64,000 nucleotides of DNA from an uncultured Dehalococcoidia bacterium. GTDB taxonomy: Bacteria; Chloroflexota; Dehalococcoidia; Lucifugimonadales; CAJWER01. Position 1 is the stretch's first letter. Each line of letters opens with the position of its first letter. The notes beneath the pieces are model-generated. The model was given only the letters and a program-made list of their open reading frames with translations, did not search any database and was not told where the DNA came from. Of this stretch, positions 1 through 8,388 are shown in pieces. The DNA lies in assembly GCA_958296115.1 (NCBI GenBank), contig OY282442.1, positions 1,838,943 to 1,902,942 on the forward strand, written 5' to 3'. The position numbers and the translations under genes are program-made.

Positions 1-950
1 AGGTCGAGACCCCCGTCCTGGTGCCCGTAGCCGCCGGCGGCACGGCGCGACCCTTCGAGACCCATCACAACGCCCTCAACCGCGGCCTGTACCTGCGCAT
101 CGCAACCGAGCTATACCTCAAGCGCCTCATAGTCGGCGGCATGGAGAAGGTCTATGAGATAGGCCGCATCTTCCGCAACGAGGGCGTGGACATCACTCAC
201 AACCCAGAGTTCACCATGATGGAGAGTTACGAGGCCTTCGCCGACTACAACGACGTCATGCGCATGGTCGAGGAGATGGTATCCACCCTGGCCTCGCAGA
301 TACTCGGCTCCCAGTCCGTCCAGTTCGAGGACAGCGCCATAGACTTCACCCCGCCCTGGCCCAGGATCGAGCTGCGCGACGCCATCCTCCAGCGGTCCGG
401 CATAGACTTCCTCGAATGCCCAGACGTCGAATCCCTGAAGGCCGCCATGCAAGCCGCGGGCTTTCTGGTCGGACGCCAGATGAGCTGGGGCGGCCTGCTC
501 GACAAGCTCGTGTCCGACGTCGTGGAGCCGGACCTGGTCCAGCCAACATTCCTGATAGATTACCCGGTCGAGATGTCCCCCCTCGCCAAGAAGAAGCGCG
601 CTCCGCGCTCAGAAGCGCACGCCATTCCCGCTTTCGCGGGAACCCAGCCCCCGCCGGCCCTCGTAGAGCGGTTCGAGGGATTCATAGCCGGCATGGAGAT
701 ATGCAACTCCTTCACCGAGCTGAACGACCCCATAGACCAGCGCGCCCGCCTCGAACGGCAGGAGGCCCTACACGCCCAGTTCCAGGACGAATACATGGAC
801 CGCCTCGACGAGGACTTCATCCGCGCCATCGAGTACGGAATGCCCCCCACGGGTGGACTCGGCATAGGCATAGACCGCCTGATGATGCTCTTCTCAGGCC
901 ACCGCTCCATCCGCGAGGTAGTCCTCTTCCCCCACATGCGCTCCCGCTAG
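1..950 (+). CDS. lysS: Lysyl-tRNA synthetase (class II), C-terminal part; 5' end outside window
   Basis: This enzyme charges tRNA(Lys) with lysine in the cytoplasm. The reading frame is open from the first complete codon at base 3, so the start lies upstream of the window. Class II motifs are visible: motif 2 region FRNEGVDITHNPEFTMMES near base 170, the ligand-binding segment ICNSFTELNDPIDQ near base 710, and motif 3 GLGIGIDRLMMLF near base 855, ending LFPHMR. Between SPLAK and VERFE there are roughly 14 extra residues (SEAHAIPAFAGTQP) compared with the E. coli enzyme. The DNA for them contains a perfect palindrome (625-642), so a mobile palindromic repeat seems to have been absorbed in frame. 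Everything else is typical of a functional enzyme. Confidence 0.95.
   Translation, partial: VETPVLVPVAAGGTARPFETHHNALNRGLYLRIATELYLKRLIVGGMEKVYEIGRIFRNEGVDITHNPEFTMMESYEAFADYNDVMRMVEEMVSTLASQILGSQSVQFEDSAIDFTPPWPRIELRDAILQRSGIDFLECPDVESLKAAMQAAGFLVGRQMSWGGLLDKLVSDVVEPDLVQPTFLIDYPVEMSPLAKKKRAPRSEAHAIPAFAGTQPPPALVERFEGFIAGMEICNSFTELNDPIDQRARLERQEALHAQFQDEYMDRLDEDFIRAIEYGMPPTGGLGIGIDRLMMLFSGHRSIREVVLFPHMRSR
624..643. repeat. Palindromic repeat absorbed in-frame into lysS
   Basis: TTCCCGC (625-631), a 4-nt loop and GCGGGAA (636-642) form a perfect 7-bp hairpin. It encodes IPAFAGT, a translation typical of bacterial palindromic elements of this kind. A related motif (CGCGCCTTCGCGGGAATGAC) lies between genes at about 26125-26144. 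Confidence 0.65.
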
Positions 951-985
951 AGCTCCGTCCATGACGGGCAGGCAGCTCCGCCTTG

Positions 986-1025
986 TCCCCTCTCCCTTTG
1001 ACGGGAGAGGGTTAGGGTAAGGGTG
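986..1025 (-). repeat. CCCTCACCCTAACCCTCTCCC-type intergenic repeat
   Basis: Reverse-orientation copy of the family found through the window: a CCCTCTCCC/GGGAGAGGG hairpin with a TAGGGTAAGGGTG flank. It lies between lysS and the permease gene. Confidence 0.8.
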
Positions 1026-1091
1026 GACGATGTTGACGAGCGGGCTGGCGGTGTGCTGGAATGGTGGCGCAAGCTCATTCTAGGAGGACGG

Positions 1092-2105
1092 ATGATGACC
1101 GGATACATCGCCAAGCGGCTGATACTGGCCTTCGCGACCATCTGGGCCATCAGCGTCCTGTCGTTCGTCATCATCGAGCTGCCCGAAGGGGACGCGGTGG
1201 ACAAGTGGATGGACTGGGCTATGCAGCAGGGCGAGACGTCTCACAACCCTGAGCTGGCGAAGTACTACCGCGAGTACCTGGGCCTCGACCAGCCGCAATA
1301 CGTCCGATACGCGAAGTGGGTCTGGAACCTCATGCGGGGCGACCTGGGCTATACGTTCGGGGACGGCTACTACGCCTCCGGCGAAAAGCCGATCAAGTCG
1401 ATAATCGGCGACCGCATATGGATCACCATCGTACTCACCAGCTTCACCATCATCGTTACGTGGACGTTCGCCATACCAGTTGGGATCTACTCGGCCATAA
1501 GGCAGCACAGCGTGGGGGACTACACGTTCACCCTGCTGGGCTTCACCGGGTTGGCCGTGCCTGATTTCCTGCTGGGGCTGGTGCTGATGTACATCGGGTT
1601 CGCGTACTTCAACCAGAACGTGGGCGGCCTCTTCTCGGCGGACTACGTCGACGCGCCATGGAGCTTCGACAAGGCATACGACCTGCTCAAGCATCTCTGG
1701 ATACCGGCCTTGGTGCTCGGCACGTCGGGCACAGCCGGGCTTATCAGGGTCATGAGGAACAACCTGCTGGACGAGCTCGGCAAACCCTACGTCGTAACCG
1801 CAAGGGCGAAGGGGGCTAGGGCCTGGCGGCTCATACTCAAGTACCCGGTCAGAGTCGCCATCAACCCGCTGGTGAGCACGATAGGTTACCTGCTGCCCGC
1901 GTTGGTCGGCGGGAGCGTCATAGTATCGGTGGTGCTGAGCCTGCCCACGGTGGGGCCGATACTGCTGCGGGCCATACTGCAACAGGACTCCTACCTGGCG
2001 GGGTTCCTCGTGCTGCTGCTGGGCGTGCTGACGGTCATAGGCACACTCATCTCGGACATACTGCTGGCAGTCGTGGACCCGCGGATCAAGTTCTCCGGGC
2101 TATAG
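1092..2105 (+). CDS. ABC transporter permease, DppB/OppB type
   Basis: Inner-membrane subunit of a peptide/oligopeptide-type ABC importer, 337 aa. The N-terminal membrane segment starts YIAKRLILAFATIWAISVLS. About six membrane segments follow, with the binding-protein-dependent permease loop (RARAWRLILKYPVRVA) near residue 255. The ATG at 1092 is chosen because AGGAGG lies at 1082-1087; a second in-frame ATG follows at 1095. No DppC, ATPase or binding-protein gene is adjacent, so this is an orphan permease. It is closely similar along its length to the orphan permease at 26182-27168, including the phrases LLKHLWIPA and MRNNLLDEL. The transported substrate cannot be read from the sequence. Confidence 0.88.
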   Translation: MMTGYIAKRLILAFATIWAISVLSFVIIELPEGDAVDKWMDWAMQQGETSHNPELAKYYREYLGLDQPQYVRYAKWVWNLMRGDLGYTFGDGYYASGEKPIKSIIGDRIWITIVLTSFTIIVTWTFAIPVGIYSAIRQHSVGDYTFTLLGFTGLAVPDFLLGLVLMYIGFAYFNQNVGGLFSADYVDAPWSFDKAYDLLKHLWIPALVLGTSGTAGLIRVMRNNLLDELGKPYVVTARAKGARAWRLILKYPVRVAINPLVSTIGYLLPALVGGSVIVSVVLSLPTVGPILLRAILQQDSYLAGFLVLLLGVLTVIGTLISDILLAVVDPRIKFSGL

Positions 2106-2129
2106 TATGACGGGTGGGCAGCCCCGCCT

Positions 2130-2171
2130 TATCCCCTCTCCCTTGACGGGAGAGGGTTAGGGTGAGGGTGA
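2130..2171 (-). repeat. CCCTCACCCTAACCCTCTCCC-type intergenic repeat
   Basis: Second reverse-orientation copy, directly after the permease stop codon: CCCCTCTCCC, a 5-nt loop, GGGAGAGGG, then TTAGGGTGAGGGTGA. Confidence 0.8.
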
Positions 2172-2206
2172 TCCAGGACGCCAAAGCTACCTGGAACAGC
2201 ATTGGG

Positions 2207-2677
2207 TTACTTCACCTCCAGCGGCTGCTCGACTATCTCGCCGGACTCGCGTATCAGGTACGCCTTGATGGCGGGGTTCTCGCTGTCTTCCAGGGAGACC
2301 AGGATGTAGTAGACGTCGTGGTAGCCGCTCTGCTGGGCCATCCGCACGTCGGTGGGCGAGGGGTAGGCTGGCGAGTGCGTGTGGGAGTGGTAGAAGGCGA
2401 GGAACTCCATGCCGCTCCGCTCGGAATCGAGGTCCGCGTTCAGGAACTCCTGCGGGTCCATCAGGTAGCGGTAGGGGCTCTTCGCGCTGTTGGCGATGCG
2501 GTACAGCTTCCGGCCGGTCCCGTCCGCGCCCGCGAGTATCCCGCAGCACTCGTTCGGGTCCTCTTCGAGGGCGTGGGCGACCATCTCGTTGGCGTGACTC
2601 TCGGTTATCGTTATCAACGGAATCTCCAGGTATATTGACGCGGCGCGGAATCGCCATGGCCTTGTGAAGGCCCGCAT
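2207..2677 (-). CDS. JAMM/MPN+ domain metallopeptidase (JAB1/Mov34 family)
   Basis: Small zinc-dependent isopeptidase-like protein, up to 156 aa. The JAMM motif is complete: a glutamate in NECCGILAG, then HSH-x7-S-x2-D in HSHTHSPAYPSPTD. Prokaryotic members of this family often cleave C-terminal extensions from ubiquitin-like or sulfur-carrier proteins, or act on cysteinyl conjugates. No ThiS/MoaD or ThiF gene is nearby, so the substrate is unknown. The ATG at 2677 gives a non-conserved N-terminus; a TTG at 2617 preceded by CTGGAG would give 136 aa starting at the conserved strand and may be the true start. It lies 8 bp downstream of the kinase-like gene and is probably co-transcribed with it. 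Confidence 0.85.
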   Translation of the reverse strand: MRAFTRPWRFRAASIYLEIPLITITESHANEMVAHALEEDPNECCGILAGADGTGRKLYRIANSAKSPYRYLMDPQEFLNADLDSERSGMEFLAFYHSHTHSPAYPSPTDVRMAQQSGYHDVYYILVSLEDSENPAIKAYLIRESGEIVEQPLEVK

Positions 2678-2685
2678 ACGGGACG

Positions 2686-3420
2686 TCAGGGATGGGGGCT
2701 CGAGGCGGCCAGCCGGCGCTCGCCGAGGGCGCGGGCCGCGTCCGCCACGACGTTGGCGGCGTACTCCAGGTCCACCTCGCTGGTGTTGATGACCATGTGA
2801 TAGAGATGAGGGTCATCCGGGTCTTCTATGCCGAAGAACCGGCGGAAGTAATGCGCCCTCGCCTCGTCGCGGTCGCTCACCACCTGCTCGGCCTGCTCCC
2901 TGTCGAGCTGGTCGCGCTCCATGATTCTCGCGACACGGTCATCCACGTCGGCCACCGCCCCGACGCGGAGGGCCTGCGGCTCGTCCTTGAGAATGATGGA
3001 CGCGCCCCTGCCCACCAGCACGACGTTGCCGGAGGCCGCCATGTCCTGTATCACGCGCCGAATGGCCTCGATGTACGCCTCGTCCTCTACCTCGTGGCCG
3101 CGGGTGGCCGGCTGCGGCGGTATGGCCTCGAACTCCTCCGTCAGGAACGCCATCGAGCCCGGCCCGAAGTACGGGTCCCCGCTCACGCCGCTTACGGCCG
3201 ACCTTTCCAGGACGCGGTGCAGGAACCCGGAGAATCGGCCCGCCCTGGTGGGCGCGCGCTCTTCCCGCTGGTGAAGCGCCGCGACCGTGGCCCCGACCTC
3301 GGGCGCGGCCCGGGTGAGGATGAGCCTGTCCACGTAATCCGCGTCCAGCTTGGCGGCCACCATGGGCCCCAGCAGCCTGCCGCCCCCTCCGGTGAGCCCG
3401 CCTATCGCCACGACTGTCAT
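2686..3420 (-). CDS. Cytidylate kinase-like family protein
   Basis: P-loop kinase-fold protein of 244 aa. It starts MTVVAIGGLTGGGGRLLG, a glycine-rich loop in the Walker A position but without the usual lysine, as is common in the cytidylate-kinase-like family (PF13189). Downstream are VLVGRGASIIL near residue 135, an RDQLDREQAEQVVSDRDEAR lid-like segment and a YHMVINTSEVDLE strand typical of the family. The substrate is not established for this family. It is the first gene of a probable two-gene unit with the JAMM peptidase downstream. Confidence 0.8.
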   Translation of the reverse strand: MTVVAIGGLTGGGGRLLGPMVAAKLDADYVDRLILTRAAPEVGATVAALHQREERAPTRAGRFSGFLHRVLERSAVSGVSGDPYFGPGSMAFLTEEFEAIPPQPATRGHEVEDEAYIEAIRRVIQDMAASGNVVLVGRGASIILKDEPQALRVGAVADVDDRVARIMERDQLDREQAEQVVSDRDEARAHYFRRFFGIEDPDDPHLYHMVINTSEVDLEYAANVVADAARALGERRLAASSPHP

Positions 3421-3493
3421 CGTTCAGATCCTCCCTTTCGGATGCGCCGCGCCTTGTGAAAGGATAAATATAGCACGCCGCCCGGCTCGCGGG

Positions 3494-4006
3494 TTACACG
3501 CGGAGCTGCGCGAACAGGTCGTAGCCGCGCAGCCTGTCCCTGCCGCGAAGGTCAACCAGCTCTATCAGGACTGCTAGGCCCGCCGCCTCGCCGCCCGCGC
3601 GCTCGACGAGACGGGCCGCCGCGGCCATCGTGCCGCCGGTGGCGAGCAGGTCATCCATGATGAGGACCCGCTGGCCCGGCCGGATAGCGTCGGTGTGCAT
3701 CTCGATCGAGTCCCGCCCATATTCGAGGGCATAGGACTCGGCGTATGTCTCGTAGGGCAGCTTGCCGCGCTTCCGCAGCGGCGCGAGGGACTTTCCGAGC
3801 CTGTCTGCGAGGGGAGCCGCGAACAGGAACCCGCGCGCCTCTATCCCCGCGATAACGTCAATTCGGGCGTCGGAATAGCGCTCCGCAAAGCGGTCTATGG
3901 AGGCGGCGAACGCCTTCGGATCCCCCAGCAGGGGGGTGATGTCCGCGAACATGATGCCAGGCTTCGGGAAGTCTGGGATTTCCCTGATGTATCGAGATAT
4001 GTCCAT
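3494..4006 (-). CDS. apt: Adenine phosphoribosyltransferase
   Basis: Purine salvage enzyme converting adenine and PRPP to AMP and pyrophosphate, 170 aa, the usual length. It starts [18 protein letters not shown], the canonical Apt N-terminus, so the ATG at 4006 is preferred over an in-frame ATG 34 codons upstream. The PRPP-binding motif [13 protein letters not shown] is near residue 120 and the [18 protein letters not shown] segment near residue 60. It is transcribed divergently from the hydrolase gene, with 100 bp between the start codons. Confidence 0.95.
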   Translation of the reverse strand: MDISRYIREIPDFPKPGIMFADITPLLGDPKAFAASIDRFAERYSDARIDVIAGIEARGFLFAAPLADRLGKSLAPLRKRGKLPYETYAESYALEYGRDSIEMHTDAIRPGQRVLIMDDLLATGGTMAAAARLVERAGGEAAGLAVLIELVDLRGRDRLRGYDLFAQLRV

Positions 4007-4106
4007 TCGATGTCCCTGCGCGCATGGATTATCGGCGCTTGGGGACATTATCACAGGTTTCACGGCGGCGCGCTGGGATGTACACTTGCGGGTAGGAGGG
4101 CGCGGC

Positions 4107-5009
4107 ATGGATCAGGAAGAGCGACGGGAGCTGCTTTACGGGTTGCTGGGCGACCTGCCCGACCGCGGTCGGCCAGTGTCGGCCCGTCTGGTTGCCGAGG
4201 AGCGGCGCCCCGGCTACATCCTGGAAAAGCTGGTACTCGGCCTGAACGGGATAGAGGACGCGCCGGCGTACCTGACGCGGCCGGTTGGGGCTCGGGGGCG
4301 GATTCCATACATCCTGTACAACCACGCCCACGGCGGCGACTACGAGCTGGGCAAGGAAGAGCTGCTCGTGGGGCGCAAGGCGCTGCTGGACCCGCCGTAC
4401 GCGGAGGTCCTGGCGGACATGGGCTTCGGGGCGCTGTGCATAGATACGTGGGCATTCGGGGAGCGGCGCGGGCTGACGGAGCACTCGATCTTCAAGCGGA
4501 TGCTCTGGCGCGGGCAGGTGATGTGGGGGATGATGGTGTATGACAGCATTCGCGCGCTGGATTACCTGGAATCGCGCGGCGACGTGTACCACGGGCGAAT
4601 CGGGACCATGGGCATCTCGATGGGCAGCACGATGGCGTGGTGGACCGCTGCGCTGGACACGCGGGTCAAGGTGTGCGTGGACCTGTGCTGCCTGACGGAC
4701 TTCCACGCGCTGATCGCGCGCGGGCTGGACCATCACGGGATGTACTACTTCGTGCCGGGGCTGCTGAAGCATTTCACGACGGGCGCTATCAACGCTCTGA
4801 TAGCGCCGCGCCCGCACTTGGGCATCGCGGGCATATATGACAAGCTGACGCCGCCGGAGGGCCTGGACCGGATAGACGCGGAGGTGAAGACGGCTTACGA
4901 GGCTGCGGGCGCGCCGGAGGCGTGGAGGCTGTCGCGCTACGCCGTGGGCCACTTCGAGACGACAGCGATGCGGGCGGAGGTCGTGGAGTTCCTGCGGGAG
5001 TGGCTGTGA
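4107..5009 (+). CDS. Alpha/beta hydrolase (dienelactone hydrolase/acetyl esterase type)
   Basis: Cytoplasmic serine hydrolase of 300 aa. The nucleophile elbow is GISMGS near residue 170, after an IGTMG strand; a candidate acid lies in CCLTD and the likely catalytic histidine in VGHFET near the C-terminus. No signal peptide is visible. The ATG at 4107 is chosen because AGGAGG (4094-4099) precedes it by 7 nt; the frame is open further upstream but overlaps apt on the other strand. The stop is 1 nt from the next gene's ATG (TGATATG), so translation is probably coupled to the alcohol dehydrogenase. The natural substrate is unknown; a small ester or acyl compound is likely. Confidence 0.85.
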   Translation: MDQEERRELLYGLLGDLPDRGRPVSARLVAEERRPGYILEKLVLGLNGIEDAPAYLTRPVGARGRIPYILYNHAHGGDYELGKEELLVGRKALLDPPYAEVLADMGFGALCIDTWAFGERRGLTEHSIFKRMLWRGQVMWGMMVYDSIRALDYLESRGDVYHGRIGTMGISMGSTMAWWTAALDTRVKVCVDLCCLTDFHALIARGLDHHGMYYFVPGLLKHFTTGAINALIAPRPHLGIAGIYDKLTPPEGLDRIDAEVKTAYEAAGAPEAWRLSRYAVGHFETTAMRAEVVEFLREWL

Positions 5010-5010
5010 T

Positions 5011-6096
5011 ATGAAAGCGGTCCTGCTGCGCGAGCTGAACGCCCCATTGTCCGTCGAGGAAGTTGACCTGGACGGGCCGAGCTCAGGCGAGGTCCGCGTA
5101 GATGTCAAGGGCGCCGGCGTCTGCCATAGCGACTATCACGCGGTTACGGGCCATAATCCGCCTTACGCGCTCCCGACCGTGCTGGGCCATGAAGGCGCGG
5201 GCGTGGTTGCCGACGTCGGGCCGAACGTAACCGACTTTGCGCCGGGGGACCACGTAGTATTCTCCCTGACGGGACAGTGTGGCCGCTGCCGCAACTGCAC
5301 GGTTGGCCGCGCGAACCTCTGCGAGAATGAATGGGGGCCCCCGTATATGCGTGACGGCACGAATCGCTTCAGCCAGAATGGAGCGCCGATTGCACACCGC
5401 CACGCGGCGTTTTCGGAGTCCACCACGATTCCAGCCGAGTTCGCAGTGAAGATACCCAACGAAATGCCCCTGGAGAAGGCGGCGATAATCGGCTGTGCGG
5501 TTACGACAGGGGTGGGCGCCGTGGTCAACAGGGCCAAGGTCGAGGCCGGCGGCGCAGTGGCGGTATTTGGCTGCGGCGGTGTGGGGCTGAACGTCATCCA
5601 GGGAGCGGTTCTTGCCGCCGCATCCAAGATCATCGCCGTAGACGTGGCCGCCTTCAAGCTCGAGATGGCTCGAAGCCTGGGCGCCACCCACTCGATTGAC
5701 GCGGGCGCGGCGGACCCTGTCGAGCTCATCGGCGAGATCACCCACGGGGGAGCCGACTATGCGTTCGAGGTTATCGGCTCGCCGTCGGTAACTCGCCAGG
5801 CATTCGAGTCCGTCCGCCCGGGCGGCATGGCCGTAGCGGTCGGCGTGCCGCCGATGGACGCGGACATAACGGTCCCGGCCAGGATGCTCTTCATGGACCG
5901 GGGTCTATTGGGCTCTTTCTACGGGTCGGGGCGGCCCAGGGTCGATTTTCTCTGGCTGATCGAGCTGTACATGGACGGCCGCCTCAAGCTCGACGAGCTG
6001 ATAACCAGGTACCGACCACTGGAAGAGGTCAACGAAGCCTTTGACGACATGATAACAGGGGTCGCCGCCCGGACCGTGCTCACCCCCGCCAGGTAG
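5011..6096 (+). CDS. Zinc-dependent alcohol dehydrogenase (MDR superfamily, class III-like)
   Basis: NAD(P)-dependent oxidation of an alcohol or thiol-hemiacetal, 361 aa. Catalytic zinc ligands are in GVCHSD and GHEGAG near residues 37-60; the structural zinc lobe is CGRCRNCTVGRANLC near residues 90-105. The Rossmann motif is FGCGGVGLN near residue 190. The pattern resembles class III/mycothiol-type formaldehyde dehydrogenases more than short ethanol dehydrogenases, but the physiological substrate is not clear. It follows the alpha/beta hydrolase with a 1-nt gap, suggesting that an ester is hydrolysed and the released alcohol oxidised in one pathway. Confidence 0.9.
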   Translation: MKAVLLRELNAPLSVEEVDLDGPSSGEVRVDVKGAGVCHSDYHAVTGHNPPYALPTVLGHEGAGVVADVGPNVTDFAPGDHVVFSLTGQCGRCRNCTVGRANLCENEWGPPYMRDGTNRFSQNGAPIAHRHAAFSESTTIPAEFAVKIPNEMPLEKAAIIGCAVTTGVGAVVNRAKVEAGGAVAVFGCGGVGLNVIQGAVLAAASKIIAVDVAAFKLEMARSLGATHSIDAGAADPVELIGEITHGGADYAFEVIGSPSVTRQAFESVRPGGMAVAVGVPPMDADITVPARMLFMDRGLLGSFYGSGRPRVDFLWLIELYMDGRLKLDELITRYRPLEEVNEAFDDMITGVAARTVLTPAR

Positions 6097-6101
6097 GCCC
6101 C

Positions 6102-6131
6102 TTGACATGTACGCTTGCGTACAACTAGCAT
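6102..6131 (+). promoter_or_regulatory. Promoter with operator palindrome inside the spacer
   Basis: TTGACA at 6102-6107 and TAGCAT at 6126-6131 are 18 bp apart. The spacer holds a perfect inverted repeat, TGTACGC (6108-6114), TT, GCGTACA (6117-6123). A dimeric repressor bound there would block RNA polymerase. The downstream gene starts at 6183. Confidence 0.6.
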
Positions 6132-6141
6132 CAACATAGAT

Positions 6142-6161
6142 GCCCCAGCGCGTGCTGGGGC
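6142..6161 (+). promoter_or_regulatory. Hairpin in the 5' untranslated region
   Basis: GCCCCAGC (6142-6149), loop GCGT, GCTGGGGC (6154-6161) is a perfect 8-bp stem about 20 nt before the start codon. It has no T-run, so it may be an mRNA-stabilising or translational control element rather than a terminator. Confidence 0.45.
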
Positions 6162-6182
6162 GCATTCAGATGGACTGATAAC

Positions 6183-6887
6183 ATGCTGCAAAGCGAGCAG
6201 GACTGGCGCAACGCGGTTGAACAGAGTTGGATAGTCAGGTTTCCCCAGCAGCATCTCCATACCTTCGGCTCGACCAACATAGCCTACTACGTGGTTACCG
6301 AGCCTATCTACCAGGAGCTGCAGGAGTCCACGCAGGAGAGCGTGGTGCGAACCGGGCGCGTCATCGCCGAGCGTCCATCTATAGTAACGCCGACGTATGC
6401 GCTGAACCTGGACGGGTTCAGCTCGGAGGCCTACGACTACTTCTCCCACGTGTCCAGGGAATCCGGCCCGAACAGCCCAGGCATCCTCTACCAGTACCGC
6501 AAGGAGATAGGCGGGATGGACATCGTGGGCGGCGTCCCCAGCGAGATCGCCCACAGGATAGCGGGCGACCTGGACCGTCGGCGTGAGGATATGTCGGTGG
6601 TCATGGTCGGGGTGGACGAGGCGTGGGACGTCGCGCTGCTGAAGTTCATCTACGAGTTCACGTCGTCCTCGGTCGCGGGGAACGTGAAGGAGCTTGCCGG
6701 CCGCGGGATGCTCGAGCCGCAGGGGGACTTCGGGGGCGCGCCGCGGGCCGCCATAGACGCGATCGAGAGGATGTTCGTGAAGGTGCGCCAGGGGGAGAAT
6801 CCGGAGATACTCAAGCGCGAGCTCGACCGCTGGGGCCTGTTCGAGTTCTACCAGGACCGATTCCTGGACCTGTTCACCCGGCGCTAG
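6183..6887 (+). CDS. Conserved-looking protein of unknown function
   Basis: 234 aa, starting MLQSEQDWRNAVEQSW. I do not recognise a family. It is soluble, with no signal peptide or membrane segment, and is rich in aromatic and acidic residues, with a C-terminus of alternating charged helices (LKRELDRWGLFEFYQDRF). Codon use looks like that of its neighbours. A strong promoter with an internal operator palindrome lies upstream (6102-6131), a 5'-UTR hairpin follows it, and a hairpin terminator lies downstream (6931-6960), so it is a tightly bounded single-gene unit. No clear Shine-Dalgarno precedes the ATG. Confidence 0.7.
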   Translation: MLQSEQDWRNAVEQSWIVRFPQQHLHTFGSTNIAYYVVTEPIYQELQESTQESVVRTGRVIAERPSIVTPTYALNLDGFSSEAYDYFSHVSRESGPNSPGILYQYRKEIGGMDIVGGVPSEIAHRIAGDLDRRREDMSVVMVGVDEAWDVALLKFIYEFTSSSVAGNVKELAGRGMLEPQGDFGGAPRAAIDAIERMFVKVRQGENPEILKRELDRWGLFEFYQDRFLDLFTRR

Positions 6888-6930
6888 CCGGGCCCGTCCA
6901 CCCGTCGTTCCGCGAAGGCGGCTTCGTCCC

Positions 6931-6960
6931 GGGAGCGCAGGCGTCTCGCCTGCTCCCTTT
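6931..6960 (+). terminator. Probable rho-independent terminator
   Basis: GCAGGCG (6937-6943), loop TCT, CGCCTGC (6947-6953), extended by GGGA/TCCC across a 2-nt bulge and followed by TTTCAT. The GCAGGCG arm is also the core of a hairpin repeat seen at 13056, 50864 and 51700. Confidence 0.6.
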
Positions 6961-6988
6961 CATATTCTGGCGCTGGTTCAATGTGGCA

Positions 6989-7028
6989 TCACCCTCACCC
7001 TAACCCTCTCCCATCAAGGGAGAGGGGA
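6989..7028 (+). repeat. CCCTCACCCTAACCCTCTCCC-type intergenic repeat
   Basis: Near-consensus forward copy: TCACCCTCACCCTAA, then CCCTCTCCC, loop ATCAA, GGGAGAGGGG. It lies directly before the stop of the convergent cupin gene. Confidence 0.85.
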
Positions 7029-7032
7029 GCGG

Positions 7033-7362
7033 TCAGTCCTTGTACTCCTCGCGGGGTGGCGAGAAGATGTCCAGCGTCAGCGCCCAGCCTTCGAGGGCGC
7101 GGGCGCTGTGCTCGACACCGCCGGGGATGACGTAGGAGTCGCCGGGCCGCAGCGTCCGGGTCTCGCCGGCGATGGTCATCTCCATCACGCCCTCCAGCAT
7201 CGCTCCGGCCTGCTCGTGTGGGTGCGTGTGGAGGGGAACCTCCGCGCCGGGGGCTATCTCTATGTGGCTCATCATTATCCTCTCGCCCCATATGGAGCGG
7301 GCCGTTACGCCGGGCGCGAGCTCCCTGCGCCTGGTCCGCGTCGAGTCGTAGAAGTGCGACAT
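7033..7362 (-). CDS. Single-domain cupin protein
   Basis: 109 aa with one cupin barrel. Motif 1 is PLHTHPHEQAGAMLEG near residues 43-58 (metal ligands H, H, E) and motif 2 is PGDSYVIPGGVEHSARAL near residues 73-90 with the last histidine ligand. The reaction is not predictable: small cupins act as isomerases, dioxygenases or sensors. It lies 64 bp downstream of panE on the same strand and is likely co-transcribed with it. Confidence 0.85.
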   Translation of the reverse strand: MSHFYDSTRTRRRELAPGVTARSIWGERIMMSHIEIAPGAEVPLHTHPHEQAGAMLEGVMEMTIAGETRTLRPGDSYVIPGGVEHSARALEGWALTLDIFSPPREEYKD

Positions 7363-7426
7363 CGCTTCCCCCCCCCCGTTGGTCGTGCGCTAACCGCCTA
7401 ACCCAGTATGGATTAGACCCTGTAAT

Positions 7427-8362
7427 CTATCTCTGCATCTCTGCAAGGGCGCGGTTGTGGGGCACCAGCAGGCAGGCGGTGATGAAGTCGTTGACGGGCG
7501 TCGCCACGCCGGTCTCCCAGCCCATCCGCGATACCGCGCCGTTCAGAACCTCGATCTCCAGCCTGCCGCCCTTCCGAAGGTCGGTGAACATGGACGATAC
7601 GGGGTTCTCGCCTACGTTGCGGAACTCGTCCAGCGTGGCCTCCACTACGTCGTCTTCTAAGTCTATCCCCTTCGCCTGCCCGACCGCCCGGGCCTCCTCC
7701 ATGGCCATCCGCGTCATTGTCTCGGCTTCCGGCGTCTCGAATATCTCCGGGAAGAACGCGCGGGTAACGCAGATCATGCCGCTCCAGCCGCAGATGTACA
7801 CGAGCTTCTCCCAGAGCGCCCTGGTGACGTTGCGGGACAGCTCTATCGGCACGCCTGCGCCGTCGAACGCGGCGCGGACCCGCTCCGCTCGCTCGGTAAC
7901 GCTTCCGTCCCGCTCGCCGAACACGATGAGGGGCGACTTGCCGGTCTCGGCCACGATGCCGGGCGCCTTCTTGTCGCCGTCTATGTACGTGGCCCCGAGT
8001 AGGACCTTGCCGGGGCCGAAGGCGGCCTCGAGCTGGTCGCCGGCGCCGATGCCGTTCTGGAGGGTGAGGACCGACGCGCCGGGGCCCACCGCCGGCCGGA
8101 TGAGCTCGATGGCGGCGGGGTTGTCGTAGCCCTTCACGCAGAATAGGACGAGGTCCGCGGCATGGCTCTCGTCGGGCCGGTCCGTGACCGCGGGATGGAC
8201 GGTGAAGTCTCCAAAGCTCACGCTCTCGACCCGCAGGCCGTCCCGCGCGATGGCCGCGAGATGCTCCCCCCTCGCCACGATGGTTACGTCATGACCGGCC
8301 CTGCTCAGCGCGCCAGCGTAGTAGCCGCCGACGCCCCCGGCTCCCATCACCAGTATCTTCAT
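7427..8362 (-). CDS. panE: 2-dehydropantoate 2-reductase (ketopantoate reductase family)
   Basis: NADPH-dependent reduction of ketopantoate to pantoate in pantothenate/CoA synthesis, 311 aa. The N-terminal Rossmann motif is MKILVMGAGGVGGYYAG, with VARGEHLAAI after strand 2. The mid-region has VLTLQNGIGAGDQLEAAFG and VLLGATYIDG; the C-terminal ApbA domain holds EKLVYICGWSGM and an acidic helix EEARAVGQAKGIDL. Other members of this fold reduce different 2-oxo acids, so the specific substrate is inferred. It precedes the cupin gene on the same strand. Confidence 0.85.
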   Translation of the reverse strand: MKILVMGAGGVGGYYAGALSRAGHDVTIVARGEHLAAIARDGLRVESVSFGDFTVHPAVTDRPDESHAADLVLFCVKGYDNPAAIELIRPAVGPGASVLTLQNGIGAGDQLEAAFGPGKVLLGATYIDGDKKAPGIVAETGKSPLIVFGERDGSVTERAERVRAAFDGAGVPIELSRNVTRALWEKLVYICGWSGMICVTRAFFPEIFETPEAETMTRMAMEEARAVGQAKGIDLEDDVVEATLDEFRNVGENPVSSMFTDLRKGGRLEIEVLNGAVSRMGWETGVATPVNDFITACLLVPHNRALAEMQR

Positions 8363-8388
8363 AGCCTTCTCCTAGTGCATCCTGAATC

